A stretch of DNA of 64,000 nucleotides. It comes from Salinicola corii. GTDB lineage: Bacteria > Pseudomonadota > Gammaproteobacteria > Pseudomonadales > Halomonadaceae. Below the pieces are notes generated by a model. That model had not been told where the DNA came from and did not search any database. It saw only the letters and a program-made list of their open reading frames with translations. Shown here in pieces: positions 9,347 to 18,021 of this stretch. The position numbers and the translations under genes are program-made. The DNA lies in assembly GCF_008298015.1 (NCBI RefSeq), contig NZ_VTPX01000006.1, forward strand, positions 204,254 to 268,253, written 5' to 3'. The first letter of the stretch is position 1. Each line of letters begins with the position of its first letter.

Positions 9347-11206
9347 CTTCCCGCCTGACGACGGGGGCCCCGGTTCGGACTCGTCGGCCGGGGGGTCGGT
9401 CGATGACTCCTTCGCTGCTAGCAACGCCGCACGCTCGTCGTCGAGGCGATGGCGGATGTCGGTCCAGGCCGCAAAAGTGCTGAGATAGGCCTCGCCGGTC
9501 AGATGATCGAGGAAATCGCTCTTGCCCAGCATGTCCATCACCGGTCCCTTTACCTCGGCCAGGTGCAGGGTGACCTGAGAGTCCTTCAGGCGGGCGTTGA
9601 TCGCCTCCAGGCTCTCCAGTGCCGAGGCGTCGATCAGGTTGACCGCCGAACAGATCAGCACCAGGTGCCTCATGTTGTCGCGGTCGGCGAGTAGCCCGTA
9701 GACGGTATCCTCCAGATACCGCGCGTTGGCGAAGTAGAGGCTTTCATCCACACGTAGCAGGGCGATCTCGTCATCGACTTCCGCCTCGTGGCGCTGGATG
9801 TTGCGAAAGTGCTCGGTGCCCGGAAGGCGCCCGACTTCCGCGGTATGGGGCCGGCTGGTGCGGTAGAGATAGAGTGCCAGTGAGACGCCGACGCCGGCCA
9901 TGACACCAGCTTCCACCCCCTCGCCGAACGTCAGCACAATGGTGATCAGCATCGCGGCGAAGTCGCTTCGGGAGTAGTGCCAGGTCCGCTTGAGGCCGGG
10001 CAGGTCGACCAGCGTCATCGCCGACACGATGATACTAGCGGCCAGGGTGGCGATCGGCAGGTAGGCGATCAGTGACGTCAGGAACAGGATCACCAGCCCG
10101 ACGCCGAACGCGGCGAATGCTCCGGCCGCCGGCGTGCGGGCGCCGGCGTCGAAATTGATCACCGTGCGCGACAGGCTGCCGGTCACCGGCATGCCGGAAG
10201 TGAAGGCCGCCGCCAGATTGGCGGTACCAAGGCCGACCAACTCCTGATCCGGGGAGATGCGCTCGCGTCGTCGCGCGGCCAGCATCTGCGCCAGCGACAC
10301 CGACTCGATGAACCCGACCACGCTGATCAGAAACGCCGGCAGCAGCAGATCGCGCAGCAGGCCCGGCTCGAACGACGGCAGGCTCAGTGGCGGCAGACGT
10401 GCGGGAATGTCGCCGACTACCTTCACGCCATCGGCAGGGAGGTCCAGCGACCAAGAGGTCAGCGTGGTGATGGCGACGGCCATGACCGGACCCAGCCGCA
10501 CGATGAAGGTGGCCTTTCCGGCGCTCAGCCCCATCTTCTGCAGCACGGGGCCTGCTCGTCGCATCACCAGCAGAAACGCCAGCGCCGACGCTCCCAGCAC
10601 CAGCGTGGGCCAGTGGAGGCTCCCGAGATGACTCAGCAGGTGAGCGATCTGATCGATCAGCGTGAATCCCGAGCCGCCGATACCGATCAGGCTGGAGAAT
10701 TGACTGGCGGCAATCAGCACGCCGGAAGCGGTGAGCAGGCCAGAGACCACTGGATGGCTGAGGAAATTGGCGAAGAATCCCAGCCGTAACAGGCCCATGA
10801 TGGCCAGAATCAGGCCCGAAAGCATGGCAAGCGTCGTCGCGGCCTGGCCGTAGGCCGGTGTGCCGCTGTCGAACAAGGGCGAGAGGGCGGCGGCGGTCAT
10901 CAGCGAGACGATCGCCATCGGGCCGACCGCCAGCGTGCGGCTGGTGCCGAAGATCGAATAGAGAATCAGCGGCAGCATGCTGGCGTAGAGACCGGTGATT
11001 GCCGGCAGTCCGGCGAGAATGGCGTAAGCAAGGGCCTGAGGGATCACCATCAGAGTGACGATGATGGATGCGACCAGATCCTCGTTGAGGAGGTGGCGGT
11101 TGTAGTAGGGCGCCCAACTGATGATCGGGAAATAGCGTGCCAGATGGGCACGGACGTGGATCTGCTCTCGCGTATCGGTTCCCGTCAATCGGCGCCAAAG
11201 GCTCAT
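9341..11206 (-). CDS. SulP family anion transporter with STAS domain
   Basis: Inner-membrane transporter of 621 residues, probably for sulfate, bicarbonate or another anion. The hydrophobic core spans about residues 25-410 and begins with WAPYYNRHLLNEDLVASIIV and MVIPQALAYAILAGLPAITGLYAS, both typical of SulP. A cytoplasmic STAS domain lies about 440-570 with NLIDASALESLEAI. The C-terminal tail is polar. Substrate cannot be read from sequence; there is no adjacent carbonic anhydrase or sulfate gene. Gene order is convergent with the AGE isomerase, and their 3' ends overlap by 6 bp. Confidence 0.9.
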   Translation of the reverse strand: MSLWRRLTGTDTREQIHVRAHLARYFPIISWAPYYNRHLLNEDLVASIIVTLMVIPQALAYAILAGLPAITGLYASMLPLILYSIFGTSRTLAVGPMAIVSLMTAAALSPLFDSGTPAYGQAATTLAMLSGLILAIMGLLRLGFFANFLSHPVVSGLLTASGVLIAASQFSSLIGIGGSGFTLIDQIAHLLSHLGSLHWPTLVLGASALAFLLVMRRAGPVLQKMGLSAGKATFIVRLGPVMAVAITTLTSWSLDLPADGVKVVGDIPARLPPLSLPSFEPGLLRDLLLPAFLISVVGFIESVSLAQMLAARRRERISPDQELVGLGTANLAAAFTSGMPVTGSLSRTVINFDAGARTPAAGAFAAFGVGLVILFLTSLIAYLPIATLAASIIVSAMTLVDLPGLKRTWHYSRSDFAAMLITIVLTFGEGVEAGVMAGVGVSLALYLYRTSRPHTAEVGRLPGTEHFRNIQRHEAEVDDEIALLRVDESLYFANARYLEDTVYGLLADRDNMRHLVLICSAVNLIDASALESLEAINARLKDSQVTLHLAEVKGPVMDMLGKSDFLDHLTGEAYLSTFAAWTDIRHRLDDERAALLAAKESSTDPPADESEPGPPSSGGKS

Positions 11207-11304
11207 CGTCTCGTCAGGCTCCCGGTAATAAGCTTATCGTTCAAGAGGATAATCAGGGCGGTAAATGGTGCGCGCACTCCGGATCGTGTGCAAGCCGAGA
11301 TGAG

Positions 11305-11676
11305 TCAGACGGAAGCGTCGACCAGCCGCCCTTGGTTTTCAGCGAACGCCTCGGCGATTCGCACCATCTCCTCCGCCGGTATCTGGCGGATGATGTCTCC
11401 CGTGGCCCGATCGATGACCTGGGTAATGACTCGGCTATCGAATTCGCTCAATTCGAAATGCAGCCCGTATTGCGACATGACGCCGTTGAGCGAGTGAAGC
11501 TGATCGCTCAGATAGCCGATTCCCGGCGCCGATCCGTCGAGTGTGGACATGGAAGGCGCGATCGTGCTCGGCGGGGCCAGGCCCGCCTGGCTCATCAACG
11601 TTTCCAGTCTTTGACGGGGAGAGCCATCGGCACTCGGATTGAGAGAGAGCGAAGCCAGATCGATGGGGGTAGGCAT
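11305..11676 (-). CDS. flaG: FlaG family flagellar protein
   Basis: FlaG of 123 residues. The C-terminal half is the family domain: LHFELSEFDSRVITQVIDR, ATGDIIRQIPAEEMVRIAEA. FlaG proteins affect flagellar filament length and are usually near fliC and fliD. The ATG at 11676 has GAGGA eight bases upstream; the ATG at 11682 is too close to it. A longer open frame upstream overlaps the bactofilin end and is not used. The gene is 55 bp downstream of the membrane bactofilin in the same direction, and 6.3 kb from flagellin, so the usual fliC-flaG-fliD order is broken here. Confidence 0.82.
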   Translation of the reverse strand: MPTPIDLASLSLNPSADGSPRQRLETLMSQAGLAPPSTIAPSMSTLDGSAPGIGYLSDQLHSLNGVMSQYGLHFELSEFDSRVITQVIDRATGDIIRQIPAEEMVRIAEAFAENQGRLVDASV

Positions 11677-11731
11677 GACCATCTTCCTCGAAGAGTCGAC
11701 ACGGAGAGTAGATGTCCAGGTTTCGTCATCG

Positions 11732-12325
11732 CTATCTGGACTCGGAGACAAGACATGGTGAGGCAAGGGAGGGAGGCACGGGACGAGAAGGGGCCGCCCG
11801 TCTGCCGCCGATATCGACAGTTCCCTGGAGCCATGCACCCTCGTGGCAGTGCAGGCGTGCCGTGGAAAGCTGACCTTCCTGACGGGCGCCCATTTCGATG
11901 ACGACGCGATCCGATACTTCCATCTGGCCCGAACAGGTTCCCGCCAGATAGAGTTCGCGAGCCACGAGTCGCGGTGCCAATCGGGCGCCTGTGCCGACCA
12001 CGACCCGTTGATCGTCGGCTGAGATGTTTCCCTCTACCTGACCTTCGATTCGAAGCGTCTCGCGCGTCTCGAGACGACCCTGCACGTTGACCGTTCGGCC
12101 GATCAGACTGCCGTCAATGGCACCGGATATCTCCTCAGGCGTCGCTTTGGTTGCGCGTGGGGCGGGAGCGGCATTCCCGAGTAACGGCTCGCTGCCCGGA
12201 GAAACGGTGTCAACCGGCGTCGCCGCGAGCGATCGTTGTCGCCTTGTCACCCGGCGATATCCATCCAGCAGCAGCAGGGCACAGCAGACGAGTCCGCCGA
12301 GCAGGAGCCATTCTGCCGAGTCCAT
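11732..12325 (-). CDS. Membrane-anchored bactofilin
   Basis: Polymer-forming bactofilin of 197 residues from ATG 12325; ATG 12334 is an alternative but its GGGA sits too close. Residues about 5-20 (WLLLGGLVCCALLLL) form one membrane segment followed by basic residues, then a linker. The bactofilin domain (about 85-180) has repeated beta-helix turns such as GRTVNVQGRLETRETLRIEGQ, GNISADDQRVVVGTGA and LYLAGTCSGQM. Bactofilins form nucleotide-free filaments that place cell-envelope or motility machinery. It is divergent from a second, soluble bactofilin at 12560 and upstream of flaG, suggesting a role in flagellar or envelope placement; that role is inference. Confidence 0.85.
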   Translation of the reverse strand: MDSAEWLLLGGLVCCALLLLDGYRRVTRRQRSLAATPVDTVSPGSEPLLGNAAPAPRATKATPEEISGAIDGSLIGRTVNVQGRLETRETLRIEGQVEGNISADDQRVVVGTGARLAPRLVARELYLAGTCSGQMEVSDRVVIEMGARQEGQLSTARLHCHEGAWLQGTVDIGGRRAAPSRPVPPSLASPCLVSESR

Positions 12326-12559
12326 AGATTTCATTCCCAAAGCGGTTCCAGCTCTCGTGTCGAACGGAGCGTTCGGCGATGATTGGGGCGGTATATGTCG
12401 ATAGCTATCGGCGCTGAAAAGAAGAACTGAAGGCGCGAATGATCGGGGAGGTCCCGAAGCAAGGTAAAGATGCCTCGCCACGTGCCGATCTATCATCACA
12501 TCGGTGGCCTTCTTTCAGACCCAGCTCGCCATCTCCCGACAGCGACAGAGACCTGCGAC

Positions 12560-13126
12560 ATGTTTCAGAAATCCAGCCAGAATCCTCGGCAGCCGGCAGC
12601 TTCGCCCCGCGGCGGCGACATTCCGGCGTCACCCGGCGGCAACCCCGTTCACACCCACGGCCTTTCTCGAATCGGGGGCAAGACGACCATCCAAGGCGAT
12701 ATCAGTGGTGAAGAGGACCTGCTCATCGAGGGGCGGATCCTGGGTGACGTCCTGTTTCGGAAGCATGGCGTCACCGTCGGCGCCGAGGGCGTCGTGGAAG
12801 GCCGGATGGTGGCCAGGGAGCTGACGGTGAGAGGTCGGGTGGATGGCACCCTGATCGCCGCCGAGAAGATCACCTTGAAAGCGGGGGCCGTCGTCAACGG
12901 CCAACTCCATTCTCCCGGCCTGGTACTGGAAGAGGGCGCGGCATTTCACGGCAACATCGACATGGAGCCGGAACAGAATGAGCTCAGGGACGCTTTCGAT
13001 ACCGGGGCGGCGCGCATCGACTCCACGGCTCCGGAGTCGGCTCGCCTCGGCGCGGAGCCGTCACTGGTCGCAGAGGCCGATATCTTCCCGGAGGACGACC
13101 GTAGCGCGCCCGTCCAGCGGAGTTGA
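12560..13126 (+). CDS. Cytoplasmic bactofilin
   Basis: Bactofilin of 188 residues from ATG 12560. A Ser/Pro/Gly-rich N-terminus of about 40 residues precedes the beta-helical bactofilin core (about 40-145): SRIGGKTTIQGDISGEEDLL, EGRILGDV, GVVEGRMVARELTVRGRVDG and LHSPGLVLEEGAAFHGNIDM. An acidic disordered tail follows. No membrane segment is present, unlike the divergent paralogue whose start is 234 bp away, so the pair may co-polymerise with one subunit tethering the filament to the membrane. The ribosome-binding site is weak. The gene ends before a GC-rich hairpin at 13277. Confidence 0.87.
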   Translation: MFQKSSQNPRQPAASPRGGDIPASPGGNPVHTHGLSRIGGKTTIQGDISGEEDLLIEGRILGDVLFRKHGVTVGAEGVVEGRMVARELTVRGRVDGTLIAAEKITLKAGAVVNGQLHSPGLVLEEGAAFHGNIDMEPEQNELRDAFDTGAARIDSTAPESARLGAEPSLVAEADIFPEDDRSAPVQRS

Positions 13127-13276
13127 GGCGAGAAATCAGAGGATACGTCGAATACGAGTGAGCGGAATGGCTCGTCAGTTCTTGATATTCGATTGAAACT
13201 GCAAATTATCATTTTGACGAAGAGTTCAACGGCTTACGGATGAGCGTGGATATTTTCGTCAACACGCAGACCCCCC

Positions 13277-13298
13277 GGCCGGCTTTACGGAGCCGGCC
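13277..13298 (+). terminator. GC-rich hairpin between convergent genes
   Basis: Perfect 8-bp stem GGCCGGCT / AGCCGGCC with loop TTACGG, between the bactofilin end (13126) and the convergent giant glycosyltransferase gene end (13353). Only a short T-rich tail (TTGGTT) follows on the plus strand, so it may be a weak or rho-assisted terminator. Confidence 0.45.
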
Positions 13299-13352
13299 TT
13301 GGTTCGTCGGAATTCAATGCAGTTGGTCCCGCCAGAAATAATTTTATCGTTA

Positions 13353-16300
13353 CTACGATGCCCCATATGCAACTTTGTTGTAATTATCCAGAATCCATGC
13401 CAAGTGTTTTCTTGGCAGCGAGTTAGGCTCGAGATCAAAGCGTGCCATCCTGCCCACGGTCTCGGTTGGCTCTGCCAATCTTTCGATCTCGTGGTAATAG
13501 TGCCGATCTGTATAGTCATCGAAAAGCACAATGGTTGGCTTCTCGATCATCAAGAAAGTCGTTATAAAGCACGCCCGCCGAAATCTGCCGTCGATCAGAA
13601 CAACATCCGGGTGCACGAAGTCATCCTGATTCCATGCCTGAGTGGGATATCGATGGAAATTGCGCCATTTTGCATCATTTTTGGGTTTTGCCCAAAGACC
13701 AGTCTCGCCGACATCGATATGCATGATACTTGGACGCGACAAGAGATCGGCTGATTCGATATAGAGGTTCATGTTACGAGCCCAAGCGGCATCGTTCTCT
13801 ACTGACGTGATGTGCTTGTTGGGCATTTTAGCAGCGATAATCGTGGAGCCGCCGCTTCCGTACTCAAGGATGACAGAGCTTTTCTGGTATATGTCGGTAA
13901 TGTAGTTTTCTACTTCTGGAGGTAAGGTAACCTTGGGTTCAATCAGTTCCCTCCTGCTATCATTCTGTTGTTTTGAAATATCGCTATCAATTTTCGGAGA
14001 AGTATGAGCGTCCTCTCCGTGTGATTTGCGAGTAGCAGAGTCCCGATTGATGATTCCTTGGCTCTTGGCCTCCTGGAGAAGAGAAAAGTGTTTTGCGATC
14101 TGCGAGTGTAAAGAATTCAACAATATCCATGAGTCCGCCTGCTTGCGGAGCTTTTCTCTAGCATGGTCCTGACCACGAAGATATTCGTGAATCAACACCG
14201 GACCAGGATCATAAACCTGTTTGCGGGCAGGGTATCCTGCTTGAGTCAGTTTATATGAGATGTCCACGCCACCATGACCGAACAGTATATAGTCTCCCCA
14301 TCCCCCCACTTCGAAGAATGCTTTTGCCAGGAATGAAGCATTACCTTCCAGCTCCGGGGGAGCCGGGTATGGCTTATCGGAAGGATAATAGTGACTGGGA
14401 GTGGTCGAGTCTGATCGCTGACGATAAACGCCTCGCAGTGAGACGATATCCCATTTTTCATGGGCTCTTATGTGGCTGCCAATGAAATCCGGTTCAGGAA
14501 TACCATCATCATCGACAAAGAGAAGGATAGGTGCATCGCTGTACAGCGCGCCAATGTTGCGCGCTAGATAAGCACCTGCGTTTCCAGCTGTTTTTAGCCA
14601 AGTATCGACCCAAGGCTCTATTTCTCTGAATTCCTCGTCTGGGCAACCATTGTTGACAAAAATGATCTGAAGGCTGTTGCCTCCGTCCTCGCGAAGCTTT
14701 GAAATGTTTTGTACGATTTCCGGTTTGAACCGGTTCGCTATAACAATAGCTGCTATGTCGAATCGTTCTCGATGGCTTCGCACACTTTCCTGGGATAACC
14801 AATAATCATAGAGTGAACGCTTGTGCGTCCAATTTACTCTTGCAAGACGATTTTCTAGGGATGTTGCCCTTTCTCTGTCGCTGATACTGGTTTTTCTCTC
14901 CAGCAACGCATGGGTGAGAATAAAAAATGCAGCATTATTGCCTTTTTGCCACTCAAGCAGGCTTTTGCATTTTTCAATCAAATCATCGATAACGCTTGCG
15001 TCGAATCGATTTAGGTTGTTTGTCAAGTCGACTACGAAAGAGCCCTTTTGTTGATCCAGAGGGGCTTCTTCGCTTATTAACGAGAAAATATTGATGGGCG
15101 CGAGAGAAGCTCTTTTCTCGGTATCTGCCAACGCCCCACGATCATCGTCCTCGTTGCTGTTGTCATTGAATGACGACAACGAGGCCTTGAAATCTTCAAT
15201 TCCATAAAAACGATAGGTAAGAAATGCCAGCTTCGTTTTTTGTGTCTCGGTTAAGGTGGATAGACGAGAGTCGCTTGGAATTAGTAGTGCATCAGCGCTG
15301 GTCAACTGGGACGCCCGAAAATCCGGGATCGATGATTTGTCCTGCTCACTGACAGCGTATGAAGCTGAATAAAAACGGTAGAATTGGAATCCGTTCGCGT
15401 TGGCCCATCGAGTCAGATCACCTAATTCTGTCTGCTTTTTATAAATTGGATTGAATCTTATCTGGACCTGTAGGACAAGAGCATCTGCTAGTGCCTGAGT
15501 GCCATGCTCAAGGATTTTTAGACTGTCATGTCGATCATCCAGCGCCAGCAAATCGATGCTTTCCAACCCTTCGATGCTGTCCAAGGAAACGCTGGCAATA
15601 TCGAATGTCTCAAGACTGACGGTATCAGTGCTTTTCAAGGGCTCCAGGGTTGCAGGTTCTCCCCCCGCACCGTCGAGTATCACGGGGGTGGGGTGCCCAT
15701 CGCCAAGGGTGGCCTGAGGCAAGTGCTGGAGTTCACCATACTGAGATAGCTCACTCGCATTGTCGAGTCCACAGGCGGGATCAAAGACCAGCAGTGCTAC
15801 ATGGCCAGTACCAAGTAATTCCTTGATGTCGCTGCGTTTTGCGATATTGCAGCCGTTATCCAAAATCGTGATCGCGCTATCCAGATCCCAATCGAACTCT
15901 TTGAGAAGCGATGCGGGCAGCCTCAAGGGCTCGGATTCATCTTCAAACCAGGCTTGGCCGCCTTTGTTGAAAGTCAGGGCTGCCGGTGCCTTGTCTTCAC
16001 AGTAGCGTTGCCAGATGCCCCGCAAAGTTCTATGGAGGTGGCGACCAAATTTTGGTGCGTCGCAGATGGGCGACTGCTCGAGATAGGTGCGGAGCGCCGC
16101 TCGAATCACCGCCAGACTCGGCAGGTCCGAAGCGAGGTCGAGAACACGCTTGCGGTAGTCGTCCCAGTTGTCCGTCACCAATTCCGGCATGCCGGCGTTG
16201 CACAGATGGGTCGCGCTATGGCGGCCGGCGAAAGTGGGGCCGGTGTGGGTAACCACGGGAACGCCCATCAGCAGGGCTTCGCATGTGGTCAGGCCGCCGG

Positions 16301-17858
16301 AGTACGGCCAGGTGTCCAGCGCGATATCGACACGGTTGTAGCTCTCCAGTAGCTCCTTGTGTTGCGACGGGCCCTCCAGCAGGACTCTCGACCGCTCGAC
16401 GCCGTGTTTTTCCAGCGTCGTGAGCACGCGCTCGCACACCTCGTCGCTGCTGTACTGACCACCTTTTAGGAATAGGCGGCTATCCGGCAGCTGTTGCAGG
16501 AGAGTTGCCCACTCGGCCAGCAGGGTGTCGTTGACCTTGGCGGGATTGTTGAAGCAGCCGAAGGTGATGTAGCCATTGCTGAGCGAGGGTAGTGCGGTAA
16601 TGGCCGGCTTGTAGCTCGGTGGCTGATAACAGATATAGTCGTCCGGCAGGCGAATGAGCTTTTCGGTATAGAGGTGGTCGACGCCTGCCGGGGTTTCATG
16701 ACTGTCACTCAGGAAGTAGTCGAACGCATCAATGCCCATGCTGCTGATCTGCATGCCGACCCATTTGACAATGATGGGGGCTGGCTTCGTGTCGACGGTC
16801 GGCAATCGGTTGAGACCGCCATGTCCGGCGAGCTCGATCAGAATGTCGATATCGTCTTCGAAGATTCTCTCGGCGAGTTGGCGATGATTCAAGTGATAGA
16901 CGGGCTTCCACTCGCAGGCCTTCTTGATACGTTCGGCAATAGGATCATTGTCTCCGGCGTCTGTATCGGAATAGGCATGGAGTTCGATATCGTCCGGGAG
17001 CTGCTCGAGGGCGCTACTGATCATCCAGCCGACCGGATGGGCACGCAGGTTTCCGGACAGCAGGCCCACCCGTAATCGGCGATTGGGGGACGTATCCTTC
17101 TCACCGTGATCAAAAGTCTGGGGCGGCTTGAAACGCGTGCTCCACTTTTTCGACTTCTGAAGGATGCTCTCTGCCGAAGCTTCCGGATCATAGTGCTTGG
17201 TCAGGATCTCGTTGGAGTAGGCACCCGAATAGTCCGGTCTCAAGCGCAGGGCTTCTCGATAGTGCCACTCGGCCTTTCTGAAATCCGCCATATCCTTGTG
17301 GTAGTTACCGAGCGTGTTATGCACTGTAGGATCCTCAGGCCTCAATGCATAAAGACGATTCAGTGCCTCCAGCCCTTCCTTGAACTTGAAATGGAGCGAG
17401 AGGATCACACTGCGCATGGCCAGGACTTCTGCGGGAGAGTGGCCTAGCTCCTCGGCTTTCGACAGGGACTTTTCCGCCTCCGAATAGGATCCCATCTGGT
17501 AGAGCATATGACCCATGTTGAAATGGGCTTGGGCGTTGCCGGAATCGAGCTCGATACTGCGGGCTTGCAATGCCTGGGCCCGCTGCTTCTCTCCCGCCAT
17601 GAAACAGGCTCGTGCCAGTGCCGTCAGCGTTAAAGGATCATCGGGATCGAGCGAATAAGCCCTCTCCAGTGTCTCTTTGGCCTCATCGGGGGCAATCTGC
17701 AACTGACAGTTGCCCAATGCTTTCCAGGCGAAAGCATCCTCGGGATAGTTCTGGACCAGTTTCTCGGCATCTGTCATGGCGAGTTTGTGCTTGCCCTGCC
17801 GATAGAGGTCCATGAACTGTTTCTGACGAGAGGCGGGGGCTTGAAGACTCTGGCTCAT
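13353..17858 (-). CDS. TPR/GT41 (OGT-SPINDLY-like) - FkbM-like - GT2 - methyltransferase multidomain protein, probable flagellin-modifying enzyme
   Basis: A 1501-residue soluble protein of at least five modules. TPR repeats span about 10-250. A GT41 O-GlcNAc-transferase-like domain spans about 260-620, with GYITFGCFNNPAKVN near 429 and DTWPYSGGLTTCEALLMG near 515. An FkbM-like methyltransferase region lies about 650-880 (ILDNGCNIAKRSD, SIDLLALD). A GT2 glycosyltransferase lies about 1034-1240 with LLFVDDDGIPEPDF near 1112. A second SAM-methyltransferase-like domain lies about 1325-1490 (ILEYGSGGSTIIAAK, DVVLIDGRF). It is encoded just downstream of flagellin on the same strand. TPR-GT41 proteins such as Caulobacter FlmG glycosylate flagellin, so flagellin is the likely target. 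The C-terminal half is visibly AT-richer than the N-terminal half, suggesting a fusion of parts with different histories. Confidence 0.8.
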   Translation of the reverse strand: MSQSLQAPASRQKQFMDLYRQGKHKLAMTDAEKLVQNYPEDAFAWKALGNCQLQIAPDEAKETLERAYSLDPDDPLTLTALARACFMAGEKQRAQALQARSIELDSGNAQAHFNMGHMLYQMGSYSEAEKSLSKAEELGHSPAEVLAMRSVILSLHFKFKEGLEALNRLYALRPEDPTVHNTLGNYHKDMADFRKAEWHYREALRLRPDYSGAYSNEILTKHYDPEASAESILQKSKKWSTRFKPPQTFDHGEKDTSPNRRLRVGLLSGNLRAHPVGWMISSALEQLPDDIELHAYSDTDAGDNDPIAERIKKACEWKPVYHLNHRQLAERIFEDDIDILIELAGHGGLNRLPTVDTKPAPIIVKWVGMQISSMGIDAFDYFLSDSHETPAGVDHLYTEKLIRLPDDYICYQPPSYKPAITALPSLSNGYITFGCFNNPAKVNDTLLAEWATLLQQLPDSRLFLKGGQYSSDEVCERVLTTLEKHGVERSRVLLEGPSQHKELLESYNRVDIALDTWPYSGGLTTCEALLMGVPVVTHTGPTFAGRHSATHLCNAGMPELVTDNWDDYRKRVLDLASDLPSLAVIRAALRTYLEQSPICDAPKFGRHLHRTLRGIWQRYCEDKAPAALTFNKGGQAWFEDESEPLRLPASLLKEFDWDLDSAITILDNGCNIAKRSDIKELLGTGHVALLVFDPACGLDNASELSQYGELQHLPQATLGDGHPTPVILDGAGGEPATLEPLKSTDTVSLETFDIASVSLDSIEGLESIDLLALDDRHDSLKILEHGTQALADALVLQVQIRFNPIYKKQTELGDLTRWANANGFQFYRFYSASYAVSEQDKSSIPDFRASQLTSADALLIPSDSRLSTLTETQKTKLAFLTYRFYGIEDFKASLSSFNDNSNEDDDRGALADTEKRASLAPINIFSLISEEAPLDQQKGSFVVDLTNNLNRFDASVIDDLIEKCKSLLEWQKGNNAAFFILTHALLERKTSISDRERATSLENRLARVNWTHKRSLYDYWLSQESVRSHRERFDIAAIVIANRFKPEIVQNISKLREDGGNSLQIIFVNNGCPDEEFREIEPWVDTWLKTAGNAGAYLARNIGALYSDAPILLFVDDDGIPEPDFIGSHIRAHEKWDIVSLRGVYRQRSDSTTPSHYYPSDKPYPAPPELEGNASFLAKAFFEVGGWGDYILFGHGGVDISYKLTQAGYPARKQVYDPGPVLIHEYLRGQDHAREKLRKQADSWILLNSLHSQIAKHFSLLQEAKSQGIINRDSATRKSHGEDAHTSPKIDSDISKQQNDSRRELIEPKVTLPPEVENYITDIYQKSSVILEYGSGGSTIIAAKMPNKHITSVENDAAWARNMNLYIESADLLSRPSIMHIDVGETGLWAKPKNDAKWRNFHRYPTQAWNQDDFVHPDVVLIDGRFRRACFITTFLMIEKPTIVLFDDYTDRHYYHEIERLAEPTETVGRMARFDLEPNSLPRKHLAWILDNYNKVAYGAS

Positions 17859-17975
17859 AAGAATCCGTATTCCGGTCTGGTGCTGACGAGGATTGGATCA
17901 GCTTCCCACACTCGGAGAGATTCGAAGCGACGAAGTGATGTCACTCCACGCCTTTTATCGTCGCGAACCGAAACG

Positions 17976-18001
17976 TAAAAAGGCCGGCATATTGCCGGCC
18001 T
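17976..18001 (-). terminator. Intrinsic terminator of flagellin gene
   Basis: Read on the minus strand, a 9-bp stem AGGCCGGCA / TGCCGGCCT with a three-base loop is followed directly by TTTTTACGTTT. It starts 21 bp after the fliC stop codon and should separate fliC from the giant glycosyltransferase gene. Confidence 0.85.
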
Positions 18002-18021
18002 CGTTTACCGCCTGGGCGTGC

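Noticed and set aside
11677..11838. Longer N-terminus for FlaG (177 residues)
   Set aside because: The extension overlaps the 3' end of the bactofilin gene, is low-complexity, and the internal ATG at 11676 has a well-spaced ribosome-binding site.
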